A DNA stretch of 64,000 nucleotides from Metopolophium dirhodum (taxonomy: Eukaryota > Arthropoda > Insecta > Hemiptera > Aphididae): contig NC_083565.1 in the NCBI RefSeq assembly GCF_019925205.1, positions 16,954,241 to 17,018,240 on the forward strand, given 5' to 3'. Under the pieces are notes generated by a model, which did not search any database, was not told where the DNA came from, and saw only the letters and a program-made list of their open reading frames with translations. Both the position numbers and the translations under genes were made by a program. Shown piece by piece: positions 1-14,600 of this stretch (within the stretch, counting starts at the first letter, position 1; every line of letters starts with the position of its first letter).

Positions 1-3000
1 TACATTCAACTGATTCGGTCACCGATTAGCAGCGTTTATTAGTAAGTAAAATTATTACGATTTACATATGACACCATAATTTACATACTGAAAGTTAATT
101 AGATAGCGTGCCCATCACATTAATAGTCATATGCACGGTATTAAAAGATATCTAGAAGAAGATATCTTCCAAGACCGTGATCACATGTGTTGTACATTTA
201 TTTTTATCAATTTTAATTTATCAATAGGTATACCAACATTTTACTTTATACATTTTTGCATTAGCTACATTACACGCGCACAAATATAAAAAGCAATAAA
301 TATATATAGTATAATAATTATATATATATGTATAAAATAATATGTTTTATTTCAGTTGTCAACTATATACAGACAACATAGAAAGACTTAGAATGTTATA
401 ATGGCTATAAAAACATATAATACATATACCCGAGCATATACCTATGTATAGTAGATACCTAATCCCTATATATATTATAATAAATTAATATTACATTATT
501 ATAGCTGCATATAGCATATTCGTATTTAACCCATCAATCATCTTGCCAATGATCCTTTTTTGATTTTCCCAATGACTTTTGTAATAACGATGTTTTAATA
601 TGTAAATAATTTAAATTAAATAAGCTATTGAAAAAAATTCTATTCAAACTGTTCATTTTGTAACATACATACTGTAGTATACTTAAAATTACAACTTTGC
701 AGAACATTAACCTCGCAGTCGTTATTAAATGAGTTTTTACATTAAATTGTATTTGTTTATATTATATTATTTTTATTTAATATACCTATATGATGAGTAA
801 AATATAATTTGTAACGGTTGAATTGTTTATTTTTTCAGTCATCGAATTCGATTACTTAATATGAATGACTATCAAAATTTGCGACGAACACAGAAATAAG
901 CACGTTTTCAAAAACATTAATTACGATCGAGATGATTTTTATAAACACATATCATCCATAAATATATGACTATAGTAAAAAAATAGACATTATATATACA
1001 GTCGCGTCTTCGATTCTAGGAATTAAATATTGACTCGGTCATTATTTTTTTTATATATATAAAATATAAACTCGTGTAACCACATTAAGACGAATAAGCT
1101 AGAATTATTTTTCAAATTTGTTGCATACACATCGATCATCGTACTTACAATACGCATATCTTACGTGTGACAAACTGACACTCATATTCCGCTATTTTGT
1201 CTTTATATTACATACTGACCTGCGTTCATTGTTTCTAATTTTGTTCGTCATACATCGATCATTCTCCGTAGAAGGTAAAAAAAACCTAACGGGAAATAAA
1301 ATGTGTACAAAAAAAAGTTAATGATAACGTTCAGAATTCCAAAGAAAAAAATTTCAGTAAATATAGGAAAAAGTATATTTTCCTATACACAAGTTGTTTA
1401 GATACATATATAATAATATAATGGAGGAGGTATACATGTAAGAGGTATACATACATCACAAATCGTCCTTCGCGTATATATATATAGGTATATGAAGAAT
1501 AAATTTTATTTGATATTAGTATACAATCAATCTATACATTATTATCTCTACTCCTTGTGCCGTAGCTATTCATTTTCAACCGACAAACACACCATCACGG
1601 AGTAAAAAACAAGTTTTTTTCGCCAATGACCAAGCGCTATATTATTAGGTACGTTATTCGAATTTAATACACAAATAGTGTGTGTGTGTGTGAGGGGAGA
1701 CGCGATAATTCAATACTGCAGCTACAGTGAGACAAACACTGTTATACGCGTATTAATAGTTGACCTTTACACGCCGCGGTAATTTTTTACGGATCCCGAA
1801 CGCTGGCGGTCAGTTTTTGTCACAGGGCGGCGTCGGTAATGTCAATTTAAATACAACCGTCGGACTCGGACATAAATACATAATAGAGGAATATGGGAAT
1901 ATCGAAAAAGTATATAAAACTGCAACGACAGTCGACCGAGGAAATGATGCGGCCGCGGTGTATTTGCTATAGTATACGCAAAATAGAAATACAATATATA
2001 ACCCGGCAACCCGCCAGTGTCGGTTCTTATATTAGGGGCTCGGGTGGGCACAGCCAATTATTTAGTTAAACATAATTATTTAACATTTTTTTCATAATTT
2101 GATCGGGAAAGTATGATAACGACTATTTAAACGATAAACATTTATGACATTTTGAAGAAACTACAAACGAGATACGTGCAGGAGACATTATATTGTTTCG
2201 CTGGGGGGGGGGGTGACAAAATTATAAATACTTACAGGCCGGCAATCGGCATTGCTCGCAATCGCGAGTCGTCTTATATATCCATATGAATATGACTATA
2301 GATAGTCTATATTATATGTATTATAATTCCGGTTCCCCCACCAATATCGCGAAGAAATAACTGCACGAATTTATTTCCGTTATTACCTATATATGTATAT
2401 ATATATACAATAATAATACCTGCACCGCTCACGAACGAACGACATGGCGGGGCCCATACTTAAAAATCGGAATCGTTAAATAAATCGGTCAGCGATGAAC
2501 ACCGTACGTTTCGTGTACGCCATTACTGCCATACGCCACAAATTATGAATATTTAAGATACCTACACATGCGTGCGCTATAAATCAATGCGTGTTTGGCT
2601 CAGAGATGGATGTTTTTTACTTTTCAGAATATGTACCGTTTGTTTGAATAGCAAAATCGTGAAGACCAAAGACCCATCACAACAAGTCATTAAAATAATC
2701 ATAACATGATGTAACGTGAAATGTAATATTTTCAATGTATAATAAATATACCTGTGCAAGTGTGCAGGACTCTGGTACCTATTACGTTTAACCGTCGTAA
2801 CCTATATGTTATGTATAGTGTATACTCTATATATATAGTAATAATAACTTATGAATAACAGGACAGCGTCGTAGTGTCAAGTATAAAGATTAAATAAGTA
2901 AATGCATGATGTATTGTATAAATAAATATTTGAAAAAATAATAATAGCCGCGACTTCAACACTGAAGCGCAAGACGTAAAAATATAAGATTTAATATATT

Positions 3001-3655
3001 TTATTATAAAATATACATTTCATCTTTTCAGTACCACAATCTTCTAGGTTAATACATAAAAGTAGATTATTTAATAAATATATCTCACTCCAATGTGATA
3101 TCTATTGTAGTGAAATATGAAATCATGATTTAATGATTATCATGATAGCTGCAGATAAATAGATATAATATATTGACACACTGATATTATGATATAGTAA
3201 GCCGTAACCTGCAGGTACCTAACCTATAAGACAATTCATTATTAGTCGTTAAAAGTTCAGGAACTTTAACCCACATGAACGCTTCCTTGACCTCTTCGTC
3301 CCAGGATATAACGATTGGACATATTATTACGTTTTATTATATATTAATTAATTATAAGTATCGGCTGCAGATGACATTGCTCAGTATTGTAAATTATTTA
3401 ATAATAATATAGCACGGAGATGAAATCATTTAAAACACAGTACTTACAAATTATCATCGGCTTGTTGTGCCTATAATAAATATGGTTCGTAGCATATCAT
3501 CGTCGCAATGACGTGCGGTGTATCCGTGTATATAATATATTATATTATATTATTATTACGATGCAGTCGTTTACAAAGAGAAGCGAACATAAAAATAATA
3601 TTACAAATTATCCGGTACCTATGCCTACTATTATTATATATTATTATTCTACCTA
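1..3655. other. AT-rich DNA with no gene recognised
   Basis: This is AT-rich sequence with scattered TA dinucleotide runs and a poly-G tract near 2205-2214. The reading frames present are short and low-complexity and show no family motif. A somewhat GC-richer patch near 1750-2050 has overlapping short frames on both strands, but none has a splice context or a recognisable domain. I see no TIR pairs or RNA genes here. Confidence 0.6.
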
Positions 3656-6200
3656 TATTTACGAGCGCATAGTTTCACGGGGCGTTTAGTCTCTCTCGCT
3701 CGCCGCGTGATTTACGCGCAAATCACCGAAAAAAATTACCATTTCACGTGGATATTACCGATGATAATTTACGCGCGCGCGCGCTTGCAGGACAACGAAT
3801 TGTGATCACTGCTGGGGAGGAGGGGATCCAGGGCGGCAGTCCGCCCGCTGACGTGAAGATTACCGCTGTTTCTAGCGCGGGAGACGCGACTCCTATGGAG
3901 CAGCAGCACAGTGTGTCCCCACCGCACCGGTCCCCCCCGGCGAAATTTAATATTATTATTATGTTTACCTACCATCGCCAGCGGGCGCACGCGGTACCTA
4001 TACGACGGTAAACGACTCCAGAAAAATGCCGTTTCGGCTGCATACAAATCCACATTACGCGCATAATAATAATAATAATAATATAATACACCCGGGGAAC
4101 TGGGGAAGTGTGCGCGTCTCTCCAGCCGAGTCCATAATAATAATAATAATAACGATTATAATAATATTACAGACTAAATATAATATAATATAGTAATATA
4201 ATATACGCTGAGTGTAAATGTATAAAATATTATACATTTACACTATTATATACGCACGCGGAGCCGTCTCTCAGCGGACTGCGGCCCGTAATAATAATAA
4301 TAAATGCTAATAATCGGTTGTAGGAATGACGGAAACACGTCGAACGGTTTGACCCGCATTCCGCGGTCCAGTGGCGGCGGCGGCGGCGTTGTACTGTGCA
4401 GCACATGTACTATATTATACCTAATAGTAATAATATAATAGCAGTGGAAGCCGAAAAAATATTTACGATTTCTAGCACCCGTTCGTCCGGCGGTTGTGAT
4501 GATGACTACAGGTGGCGGTGGCGGTAGTGGTGCGCGGCGACACGACTCGACAGGAATACAATGCCAAATATTGTTTATTATTATTGCAGTTATTATATTA
4601 TTATTATTTATTATCGTCGTGTCGGCGTTTAAACCAGAAAAATCGGTCACCTCCATCGCACACTTAGTGCGTTGTTCCACCTTCCATAACAATATATAAT
4701 ACACCCGCGATCACGCATATAATTCGCGACGTTCCGGTACTAGATCGTTTTTCGTCCTCATTGTTCCACTGTACACACATTATTGTATAATATAAAATAC
4801 GTATTCGGTATTCCTTGCCGTCCGATACGTTACGGTATAATATTATTGTCTTTATAATAATGTATACGCTATTAAGTGCCTACTTATAATCCATATAAAA
4901 ATCCAGCATATCCAGGGTCTGGGACTTCAGGCATATGCTTAAATTTTTGGCTTGACATAAAAGCTAGACTGATTGCTAAAGACATTTTTGTCACGGTCTA
5001 CAAAAGGAGACCGCATAATAATTTTTTTGAAGTTTGAGGTGGAGACGTTGAATTGCCATTTTTTCTTTTGTTAATGTTTTTCGGAAGCTTAAATTGAATT
5101 TATCGAGTGATTTATAACCACTTATATTGATTATTTTCGGTGCGTTATAAGTCTCGCGAATCCTGCTGTATAATATCTATAACTATAATAATAAAGGTGC
5201 GGTGCATTATTTATGTATATGCCTGCCGATGAGTGTAGAACACTATAATATTGCATTATGACTGTGAGCGTGTGTGCGCACACGATGACGAGAATCGTAT
5301 AATCAAAAAAAAAAAAAGTAAAAAAATCGATAGTCTTACAAAATTCGTATAATAATATTATGTATACGCCACTATACGGGCATATGGCGTGAAAACAGTG
5401 GCTATACCGATGAGCGGGTGGGAGAAAATGCGCGAGGGATATTTGCATGGACCGGTAACGGAGCAGCACAACCGTTACCGCGCCGGCCAACTCGCGAGCT
5501 CGAGCCGACGAGCGAGCGAGTGCTCGCCGGGTCACATATACGGCACAACCGGTTTCGTTTCGAGGCCACCAGACGAGGATGTCGTTCGCAGTGTCACACA
5601 TATTTCTCGGGTAACGGCGTGGCGTGCCGTGCACCATATTCGCGTATACTATATAATATATATACGCACACATTATCTACCCGCGCCACCAAGTCGCGCG
5701 TGTGTGTGTGTGTGTGTGAACTTTATAAGGAAAATAATATGACGTGTAATGTGTATCTATACCTCTATATAGATACACACAAGTCAATCACATCCCTGAC
5801 CATAGAGAACGATGTACATGTGAAAAAAAAAAAACAAATAACACACTCCGACTTATCCGCGTAACGTATTTACGCAATTTTCATCTGCACCGACTCCATA
5901 TAATAATATAAGATATGTGTACAGATGTGTACACGTAAAGATTAAAACGCAACAAGTGCGGCTTTCGAGCGACGACAGTTCTCGCAAGTAAACGTGAAAA
6001 ATTACGTATCGTTTTTTTTTTTCACGAACGACAGTCTTCAAAAGTAAATCTTTTACGTCACAATATATAATATACGCAGGTAAGTACCTATACATAGATC
6101 GGCGATCGCGAGATTGATGTGTATCGTGTGTTGTGTGTATGTCATGCGCGTCGTCCGAATCTGACGTTTTACTGCAATATCGCGAACACGTATCGTCAAC
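3656..6200. other. CpG/GC-rich island, possible promoter or 5'-UTR region
   Basis: GC and CpG content rise sharply against the flanks. There is an alternating CG run at about 3771-3784, CpG-dense blocks at 3780-4020, 4330-4400, 4490-4560 and 5400-5640, and ATA/TAA microsatellites between them. Frames up to 180 codons occur on both strands, but they are rich in residues read from microsatellite (runs of N, I and Y) and lack any domain. In insect genomes such islands often mark promoters or first non-coding exons. That is inference here; no downstream coding exon was found. Confidence 0.4.
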
Positions 6201-9200
6201 TAATCTATTCGCTGGCCCATATATAGGATCTGCATACGTTATAAGTTATACGATATTATTAACCTGCTAGTAAACTGCACATACACAGCAATCAGCATAC
6301 CATCGATAATAATTAGATTCTCTGTCCGTCGTGTATTTACGCCTCACAAGACCGAACAGAACAACAATAATATACATATTTTTGTGTACATCATAATATT
6401 GTATGTCCATATTGTTATTGTATAAATATTAAACCATATTATTACTATCTAAAATATAATATTATAATTTATAATCATCACGTATAATACCTATACCTAC
6501 CTATAACCAATTATCGTTTAAAATAATAGGAACAGTTCAATATTATGGTAATCAGTGAGGTATGAACTAACAATAGACGACAATAAATTCCATTAAGAAA
6601 AACAAGTACCTATCTAAGTATATAAGCGAAAATGACAAATGATAAATTTAATTATTTCAACAGAGTTTGCCACTTCAATAGATAAATCACACTTACGGAA
6701 GGTCACGGATTTAGTTAAAAATCGTTTCGCTGTATTCACTTCAGTCAGTCCATAAATAGAGTGTAGGCCGACAGAAAACCATTAATATTCATTGACATTT
6801 TTTAATCAAAAACATCTTTAAATTTATTAACATAAGGTCTAAAAGTCATTAGTGTTTTATTACAAAATAACAATAAATTATAATTGTTTAATCTAAATCT
6901 CAATTTAATTGGAACATTAGATTAATCTATACAAAAATACGATGGACAAAATGAATTCATTTCAAATGCTTCTAAAAAGAAAACATATAATTGTTTTGTA
7001 CTAATGGAGTATATTATAATCATATTAATCATTAGAAAATTACATAGTTTAACTAATTTACAATAATTTAAATAACTAACATACGAAATAGTATTGAATA
7101 AATTGAAGGGTGTCGGAGCCGGTCTTTCAAAATATCTGCAATTCTATAACATTTTAAAATTATATTTTAGCTTCTGTAATTATAATTTTGAAAATAAAAA
7201 TAAAGATATTTGACAATTCTACAGGGATGAGTAAGAGTTTTTCATGTAAGACATATTTTTGTACTAATAAGTAATAACGCATCAGCTCCGACACCCTTAA
7301 GTTGGGAAATATAACTGAAAATATATAAGATTCAGGGTTGCAGTATTCATAGTCGATGTTTAAGAATAAGTATTGCTTAGATACAATGGTTGTGAACTTC
7401 AAGTCTTAATAGCTTCTCCCTGTAGCGAGGAACCTTAAAGTTGCCGAGAAAGTCTTTCGTGCGGTGAAATAGCTTTTCTCATACAAGTGTCATCTTTTTT
7501 ATGTATGGCGTTACTAGTTCCAACAATCGATTGTAAGTGGTAGCGTCCAGTTTTGCGCCAGTTATTATTATCATTAATAGTTAATACTCAATTCTTTCAG
7601 TAAATTTATATGGGAGTACTGACTTTTTTTTAAAAGCCTTGACCACTTTCTTCTATTTTTCTATTTTTCCTCAAATGCTGATGCACTCGTACTAGGAATA
7701 GTAGGTATAGTAAAAAACCACAACAGTGCTTCTCCATATAGTCAAAAATCACTAAAAAAACTAAATAGAAAAAACTGAAATACAGTGAAAACTGAGATGG
7801 ACAACTGAGTAATAAACGGAACGTATAGACACTCTATAAAATGTACATTATTTTGTACGTTTTTTAATGTCCGATAAAACGTACAATAAGTACATTGCGT
7901 GTAAACCGTCCTTAAGCCCTTAATTTTTTTAACAAAACTTTTAAGACTAGGCGACAGGTAAAATGTAAAATACAAGTAGATAATACATTTTTACACTAAC
8001 TATATATAATTTATAATTATTACCAGTAATAACTTAAATAATGTGAAAGCAATCAATAGGACGTGGATTAAAAGGTTCTATAAACAAGAAAAGTGCGTTT
8101 AAAAAATACCATTTAATCCATTATAGTAATATTACAACATTTAAAAAATGTCCTTAAAGTAAATTCTTACGTACTTTTTAATAAAAAATGATTTGAACAT
8201 GTATTATTTAAATTGTATAATTATGTATGTTTTGATTTTGATGCAACTCGTAAATGAAGCGATATAAATATACACAGCAATGTGGCGACAATTTCGTTTG
8301 TCAGACCGTTGTGCAACCACCGCTACTTTTGTCTGGAACAGTGGTTCCTACATAAAGGTGAAGACGTGAAGTCTTGAAGATATCTAAATACTCTTCGGTT
8401 ATCATACTCTTTTCTAGGTACTTTTTTGGTTACTTTTTAGGGGGGAATTTACTTAAGCATTTCCTCTTCATCAGATATCAGTATAAGTTCAACACAAAAC
8501 TTAATAATTATAGGTGCCTATAACAATATTATATAACTATGCACTATGCAGCAGGGAATCAAATAAAACTTGATACATTCAATTCGAATTAATACTATAT
8601 ATTCAAAAATAATAATAATACATGTTTTAGTATCATATTTATTATTAATATTATTATTCTCGATGCATTATTATCATATTTCAATTGTAAATGAATACAT
8701 TGATATATTTTGATATAACTACAGTACTACACATTTGATCATATCACATATTATGTATAAATATGATACCTATGCCTACTATTATATTATTTAATCAAAG
8801 TTCATGGACATATAATAATTTGATTCTAATTGTATTAATAATTCAAACTACAATTCATATTGTAGAAAATAGTTTAGTATTTAATTCATAAAAAATGTTA
8901 AGCTTATAACTTGTGTATTTTGCTCGAATACATTATTATACAGGTACGATTAACTTAACAAGACTTCTAATAATTGGTTACCATGAAAACTATTTATTTC
9001 AATTAGATGGGAAAATGAATTAATAATTAATGTATAGGTAAAATAGGTACCTATTATACTTATTAAAATTTTAAAATTATTTATTATAACAGTATAATAC
9101 CTTAAATAGGTACTTCTAAAATTAATACTGCAATTTTAGAGTATAACATATGATAGAGGTATAGATATTATTTATAAAGTTATGATACAGGAAATCAATG

Positions 9201-10500
9201 ATATTGCAATAGTTCAATCTTAAAGTTTCACAATATAGTAGTTATATTGTAAGCAAAAAGTTCAAAAAGGAAAGTAAAGCCATAGACCACTCAATTTCAA
9301 ATTTAAACTATAATGATTGTTATTATTAGTTGATATTTGTACCAGTAGAATTATGTATAATATGACTATTATGAGAAAAATTAATTTAAATTAAGAAATA
9401 AATATAAAATTATATAATTATATACCTAAAAATATAACTTATTAATTATTAAATAATGAATGACAAACAAAATATTTTTATATTTTTTACTATTAGAAAA
9501 ATATTTGTTTGAAAGTTTCATGGTCATAATTTGTTACTGTTTAGTTGTTATATTACGCAAGTGGAAGGATTTAGACTAATACAATTTAAACCTAATGCTA
9601 TTTACAATTATGTAATTAAATTAATTTTTAAAAGGACAAAATAAAAACTATTGTGCAAGTCCAATTTTAAAATTATATTCGTTACACAAGTAATATTAAT
9701 ATTGTTCACTAGTAAATTATTAACTAAAAATGTTATAAAATATTAAAGAAAAAAATTATAATTAACATGGTTTGGAAATTATTAATATAGTTATTATTAA
9801 TAAATTATTAAGTACTTATAGTTCATATAATATAGATACAATATTTTTATACTTAAAAAAAAATTAGATTATACAACTATTTTTAGTTCTCGTTATTTTA
9901 TGATTGTAATTTTAGATTTGAGAGTTAATGGTATATCTTGTTAATTTGTATGTACAAATCAACTTATTATAATTCAAAACTCACCTATCCAATTAATAAA
10001 TACCTAATAACATGGTGACAAATAATGAAAAATAAAATTATTGACTTTAAATTTAAATTTAGTTGCGTATAAATAATAAATATCTTTGTATAAATAAATA
10101 TTTAACATGCTTTAATAAATTTCATCCTTATATGAGTGCCTAACTTTGTATATTCAGATAGAGGATAATAGAGGATGATAGAGGATAATCGTTGTTGAAA
10201 TTTTTACCTATTTCAACTAAGTATTTAGACATCGAGTCTATATTACTTATATGCAACACTTACGATCACCACTAAACACGTTTGATATATTTATTATGAT
10301 AAAATTAATCATGCAACTTTCAGAGCAGAAGAGCACTATACTACCCCAACTCCTAATAAAGGGACTCAACACAAAAAATACACAAGTAGGTACGTTCCTA
10401 TATTGCAAAATTTCAATAGCTTATTTCGACTAAAATCTCTACTCAGAAAATAAATCGAATACAGGCGTGAATCAAAATTAAATTAGTATATAAATATATA
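6201..10500. other. AT-rich DNA with no gene recognised
   Basis: This stretch is long and strongly AT-rich, with homopolymer and TA-rich runs. It contains one short inverted-repeat element (7106-7298, listed separately). A TATAAATA box at 8263-8270 is followed about 38 bases later by a TCAGAC initiator-like motif, but no coding frame follows. A three-copy degenerate 'atagaggat' repeat lies near 10158-10190. Nothing else is supportable. Confidence 0.55.
7106..7298. repeat. Short inverted-repeat element (MITE-like)
   Basis: The 14-base arm AAGGGTGTCGGAGC at 7106-7119 is repeated exactly in reverse complement at 7285-7298. The 165-bp interior is AT-rich and non-coding. The immediate flanks do not give a clear target-site duplication, so the transposon class is undetermined. 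A perfect 14-base GC-rich inverted pair in such AT-rich sequence is unlikely to be chance. A small non-autonomous transposon remnant is the simplest reading. Confidence 0.6.
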
Positions 10501-11741
10501 GACAGCAGATCTAAACCTAGAGATCGTACGGCCGAGGTACATAATTCAATTCGTTTTGTGCCGATTTATTTTATCACGTTCGCTATAAACGAACAATTTT
10601 CAATTCATTCAACGGTAGTTTTATGTACGAAAATAAGTGAACAACGCCTAACTGGTCAGTACAAGATGGTAACGGCGAGTCACCCTGGACTATATTTCCT
10701 GCACGTAAAATGTATCTACCTATTTTTAAATACGGACATCAACCAGCATAGCGTTAGACGACGGCAGCATTACCTTCTCCCGGCAAATGGATTTTATTAA
10801 AACAAATATAATTTCTGGAATGTGTCAAATCTACTCGAATTTCACGTGTATTTACAACCACGCGTTCGAGTATGAAACGCGACAAATTTCAACGCACGGA
10901 AAAAATTAGACCGGTACATCGCGTGTACCTGTTTATGTGATATATATATATATATTAGGTATGTGGTTTTTATTGTTGTCCTCGTTCGGGTTCGTTCAGA
11001 CGACGTATTAAGTGTATCAATGTTATGTATAAACAAAGAACGATGCTAATGCTATAGCTAATCCAAGGGGCGTAATAATATATGCAATTAAATTATGCAG
11101 CCTCAAATAGCGAACCCGGGCCGTCCTGGTCAGAGTTCCAAATGCTTAGAATTGCGGTCACGTTGGTACCGACGACGACTACGATCGAAGGTATCCTAAC
11201 GTCGTAATATTATTATATTATTATAAATACGAAGCTTTTTTCCGATAACATTTGGCGCCTCTATAATCGCCGCAGCAGCCGCCGCCGTGGTCGTCGCTAC
11301 CGTATATTATAATATACAAGATGCAGAATTGTATGCCGAACACAATACACACACGCACTCATATAACAAGGACGACAACAACGTACATCACAACAATGAT
11401 AATAATGATGATGATGATGATGATGATGATAATAACTTGGACGACGGCGAAGGTGTGTAGATCGATATTTTCGATTAGTAGCCATGTCAATTGGCCGTCG
11501 ACCCGTCTCCGCGATAATGTGCCGTGATGTGAACGTGACATGTGCTCTGCGTTCCGTCGAAATAATCCTCCTCCGGTTATTGGTCTTTTTCTCTCTTTCA
11601 AATATTATATACTCATACGTATACTACAGTCTACGGGCGTACACGCGTATTATTTCGTTATTAAAACTGTGTTCTCCTCCATAACGAATACTTGTGTTCG
11701 GGACGTGGCCAAAAAAAATATTTTGTAAGGCACAAAACATG

Positions 11742-11776
<35 letters not shown>

Positions 11777-11960
11777 CATTATTATTGTTGTTTTTGTTGT
11801 TGTTGTTTGTCATATGACGACGGCGGATTCTCCTGTACTTTATTTTTTATTTTTTTATTCGTATTGCTGTCGCCGCTACCGAAGAACTAATAAATAACTC
11901 CAAAACGAACTCCGATGCTGCTGAACGTACCGAATGATGATGACACGGATCGGTGATAGA
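10501..11960. other. CpG-richer island with trinucleotide microsatellites
   Basis: Composition is GC-richer than the flanks, with CpG-dense blocks at about 10510-10800, 10830-11020 and 11110-11300. Trinucleotide repeats lie at 11404-11430 (ATG/GAT type) and 11741-11786 (ATT type). Short frames exist on both strands, but they translate the microsatellites into runs of H, M or I and have no domain. It could be regulatory DNA or a non-coding first exon. Confidence 0.4.
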
Positions 11961-14600
11961 GAAAATTCATTCGTTCGACGAAACCGCGTAATATAATATA
12001 AAAATATATTTATTATAAGCTCTACGAATATGCTCATGACGCGTGAATAACGTTATTACAAGACTTAGAAGTTAGACTTATAGCTGAACTTGTTGACTTC
12101 TGGTTGGTCTTGGCAAACACAGCGTATGCGGAAAATTTGATCGCACCCACACAATAAGAGGTGTGACGCCAATTATACTAACGTATTTACAAATTTAAAT
12201 ACGTTCATATTTATTTATTTTTAAAATTGCACCAATAACCTGAGTAATCTACTGCTGTATAAAACAGAAATGCAAGATATTTTGTCTCTTTAATCAAATG
12301 CTGGATATACATATTATATATTTTTTATTGTATGAGTAATAATTATTGTGCAGTGTACTAAAAAAGCATATTCTATTCTATTGTAATGATTATCAGGTTG
12401 CATACAATATTTTTTTCACGTCGTTAGAATTATTATGCATACATGTTCCATTTACCAAATAAATTTGACAATAGCATGATCGGCAGGGTTGTTGACGAAA
12501 AAAATGCATTATGACCTAATGACAAGTATTATATTATGTGATCCACATTGGCTATTTAAAAATTCTATTTCATATTACCATCAGCCATATAATGACTAAT
12601 ATAATAGGTATTTCTATTAAAGGTATTACTTAAATAATAAACACTAAATTTATTGGAAAACTTTAACACTACATTTATATTGTAGTACCTATATTGTATA
12701 CTGCATAGTATTAATCGAGGTATTAATAAAAGTTTATACTTCACGAAGAAAATGTAATTTATTATAGTAAGTTCTTACTTTATACACGATTATAACAAAT
12801 ATAACACATTATTATTACTTTTTTTATTTGAATAAGAATCCATTCTCAAATATATATTATATATATATTTATTTATTTAACAAATTTAATACATTGACAC
12901 ATTATACTGTAATATATTATATGAATACATTTCAGCATAAAAATATAATGAACAATATCTCACAGTAAAAATAAAAAGATTTCAGATTTAATGAGAAATA
13001 AAATAAGTTGTATATTTTAATAAATTAATATTGAATCCGGGTTTACCTATTAAGTATTATTATTATTTTTTTATGTGTAGTATGTGGGTGGCATAAGCGC
13101 ATAACTTATAATAATGAAAATATATAATATATGACGACATATATTAGTATAATATCTATCATGACTCATCAGTCATAATAAGAAAATTTAGAAAAATATT
13201 AATCTGTATATTATTTAAATAGATTAGAACATTAATTACAATTAATTATTAGTTTAATTATAATTTTTATTAGATATATAAAACATAATATTTCGATAAA
13301 ATATGCATTCACTATTATCTTTATTAATTATTCATTTTTGATGAAACGTGTATTGTTATATGAAATATATCGATACCAATAACATTTTTATTTTGTGTTT
13401 ATAATATAATATAATGTCATAATGATATAGTATTATGGTTTTAAGTTTAAACAAATAGGTAGTTTTGTAAAATTTTTATATTTTTATCTCAATAAACATA
13501 GAGGTACCTAGTAAATATAACAAGTTTACGTAATTTATACTTTTAAATTGAATATTTTTGTTATAAAATGTAAAAAAAAATTATTTAAAATTAAATAATT
13601 TACCTTAACAAAATATAACTTGCATTCACCTAATTTAGTACTTACATAGAAATACAGAATATCATACAAAAAAAACGATAGTAAAGTTTTTTAAACAAAT
13701 TATTTATTTTTTACTTCTGTAAGCACGTATTTTACACTTAAAAAATACAATATTATATTATATGTTCATAGTTTACTTTTATTATTTTTGAAAAGCTATA
13801 ATAACGAAGGGTGAGTACAATTTTTTCATTGAATAATATTAATAAATAATACCTTAAACTTATACTTGATAACTTATTATTTGACCACATTGTATATAGT
13901 ATATAATAGTTATCTTCGATAGAAGTATTAGGTAAAATATAGGCATATATTATATTAATTAATTTAGTCTGTAGGTCTTACACCCTAATAGTCTAATATA
14001 TATAAACGTATTTTATCCTCGTGTACCTGTACTATTTAATTACGCCACTGCAGAAACCTTACCATACAAAACACTAAATATTACCTATATATAGTAATTC
14101 ATTTAGATATGAGAGATGGCGTTTGTTTCTAGTGTATATCAAACTATCAACTATCGAGCATCATTATTATATCTGTAGATGTTTTATAAGATACAAAACC
14201 GGTATCCAGTACTCACTAATTATTTTTTTTTCGAATTAATTTTGTTCATGAGGTATGTCTGATCGTTTTTAATGCATCTTCGATAGCTAACATAGGTACC
14301 TACCATCATATTTTACTTTTTAGATCTGTTTACAAATAAGTATTAAGTAACTCCATTACAAAATCGTATTATACTATTATAATATAATATAAACAGATAT
14401 ACGTTTTGTATAGAAAATATTTATCACCAAAAATATCGATAAGCCGTAAAAAATAATTAAAATTGTACAACAAAGAACAAAATTATTAGGTAGGTACTTA
14501 TAAAATTCATACCATTCAAGTATCCAAATATGAAACCGTAATCGACTAGGTATATGGTTTTTAATCAAAACTATATAGTTAAGCCGACACAAGTTTGAAA
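11961..14600. other. AT-rich DNA with no gene recognised
   Basis: This is very AT-rich sequence of simple-sequence character (runs of TA, ATT and poly-A/T). I found no frame with family similarity, no convincing inverted terminal repeats and no RNA gene. Confidence 0.55.

Noticed and set aside
4246..4704. 152-codon minus-strand frame
   Set aside because: It is dominated by N, I and P runs from ATT and GGC repeats. Its openness follows from composition.
5131..5673. 180-codon open frame on the minus strand
   Set aside because: It lies in a CpG-rich island with an equally open frame on the opposite strand, contains microsatellite-derived residues, and has no domain or splice support.
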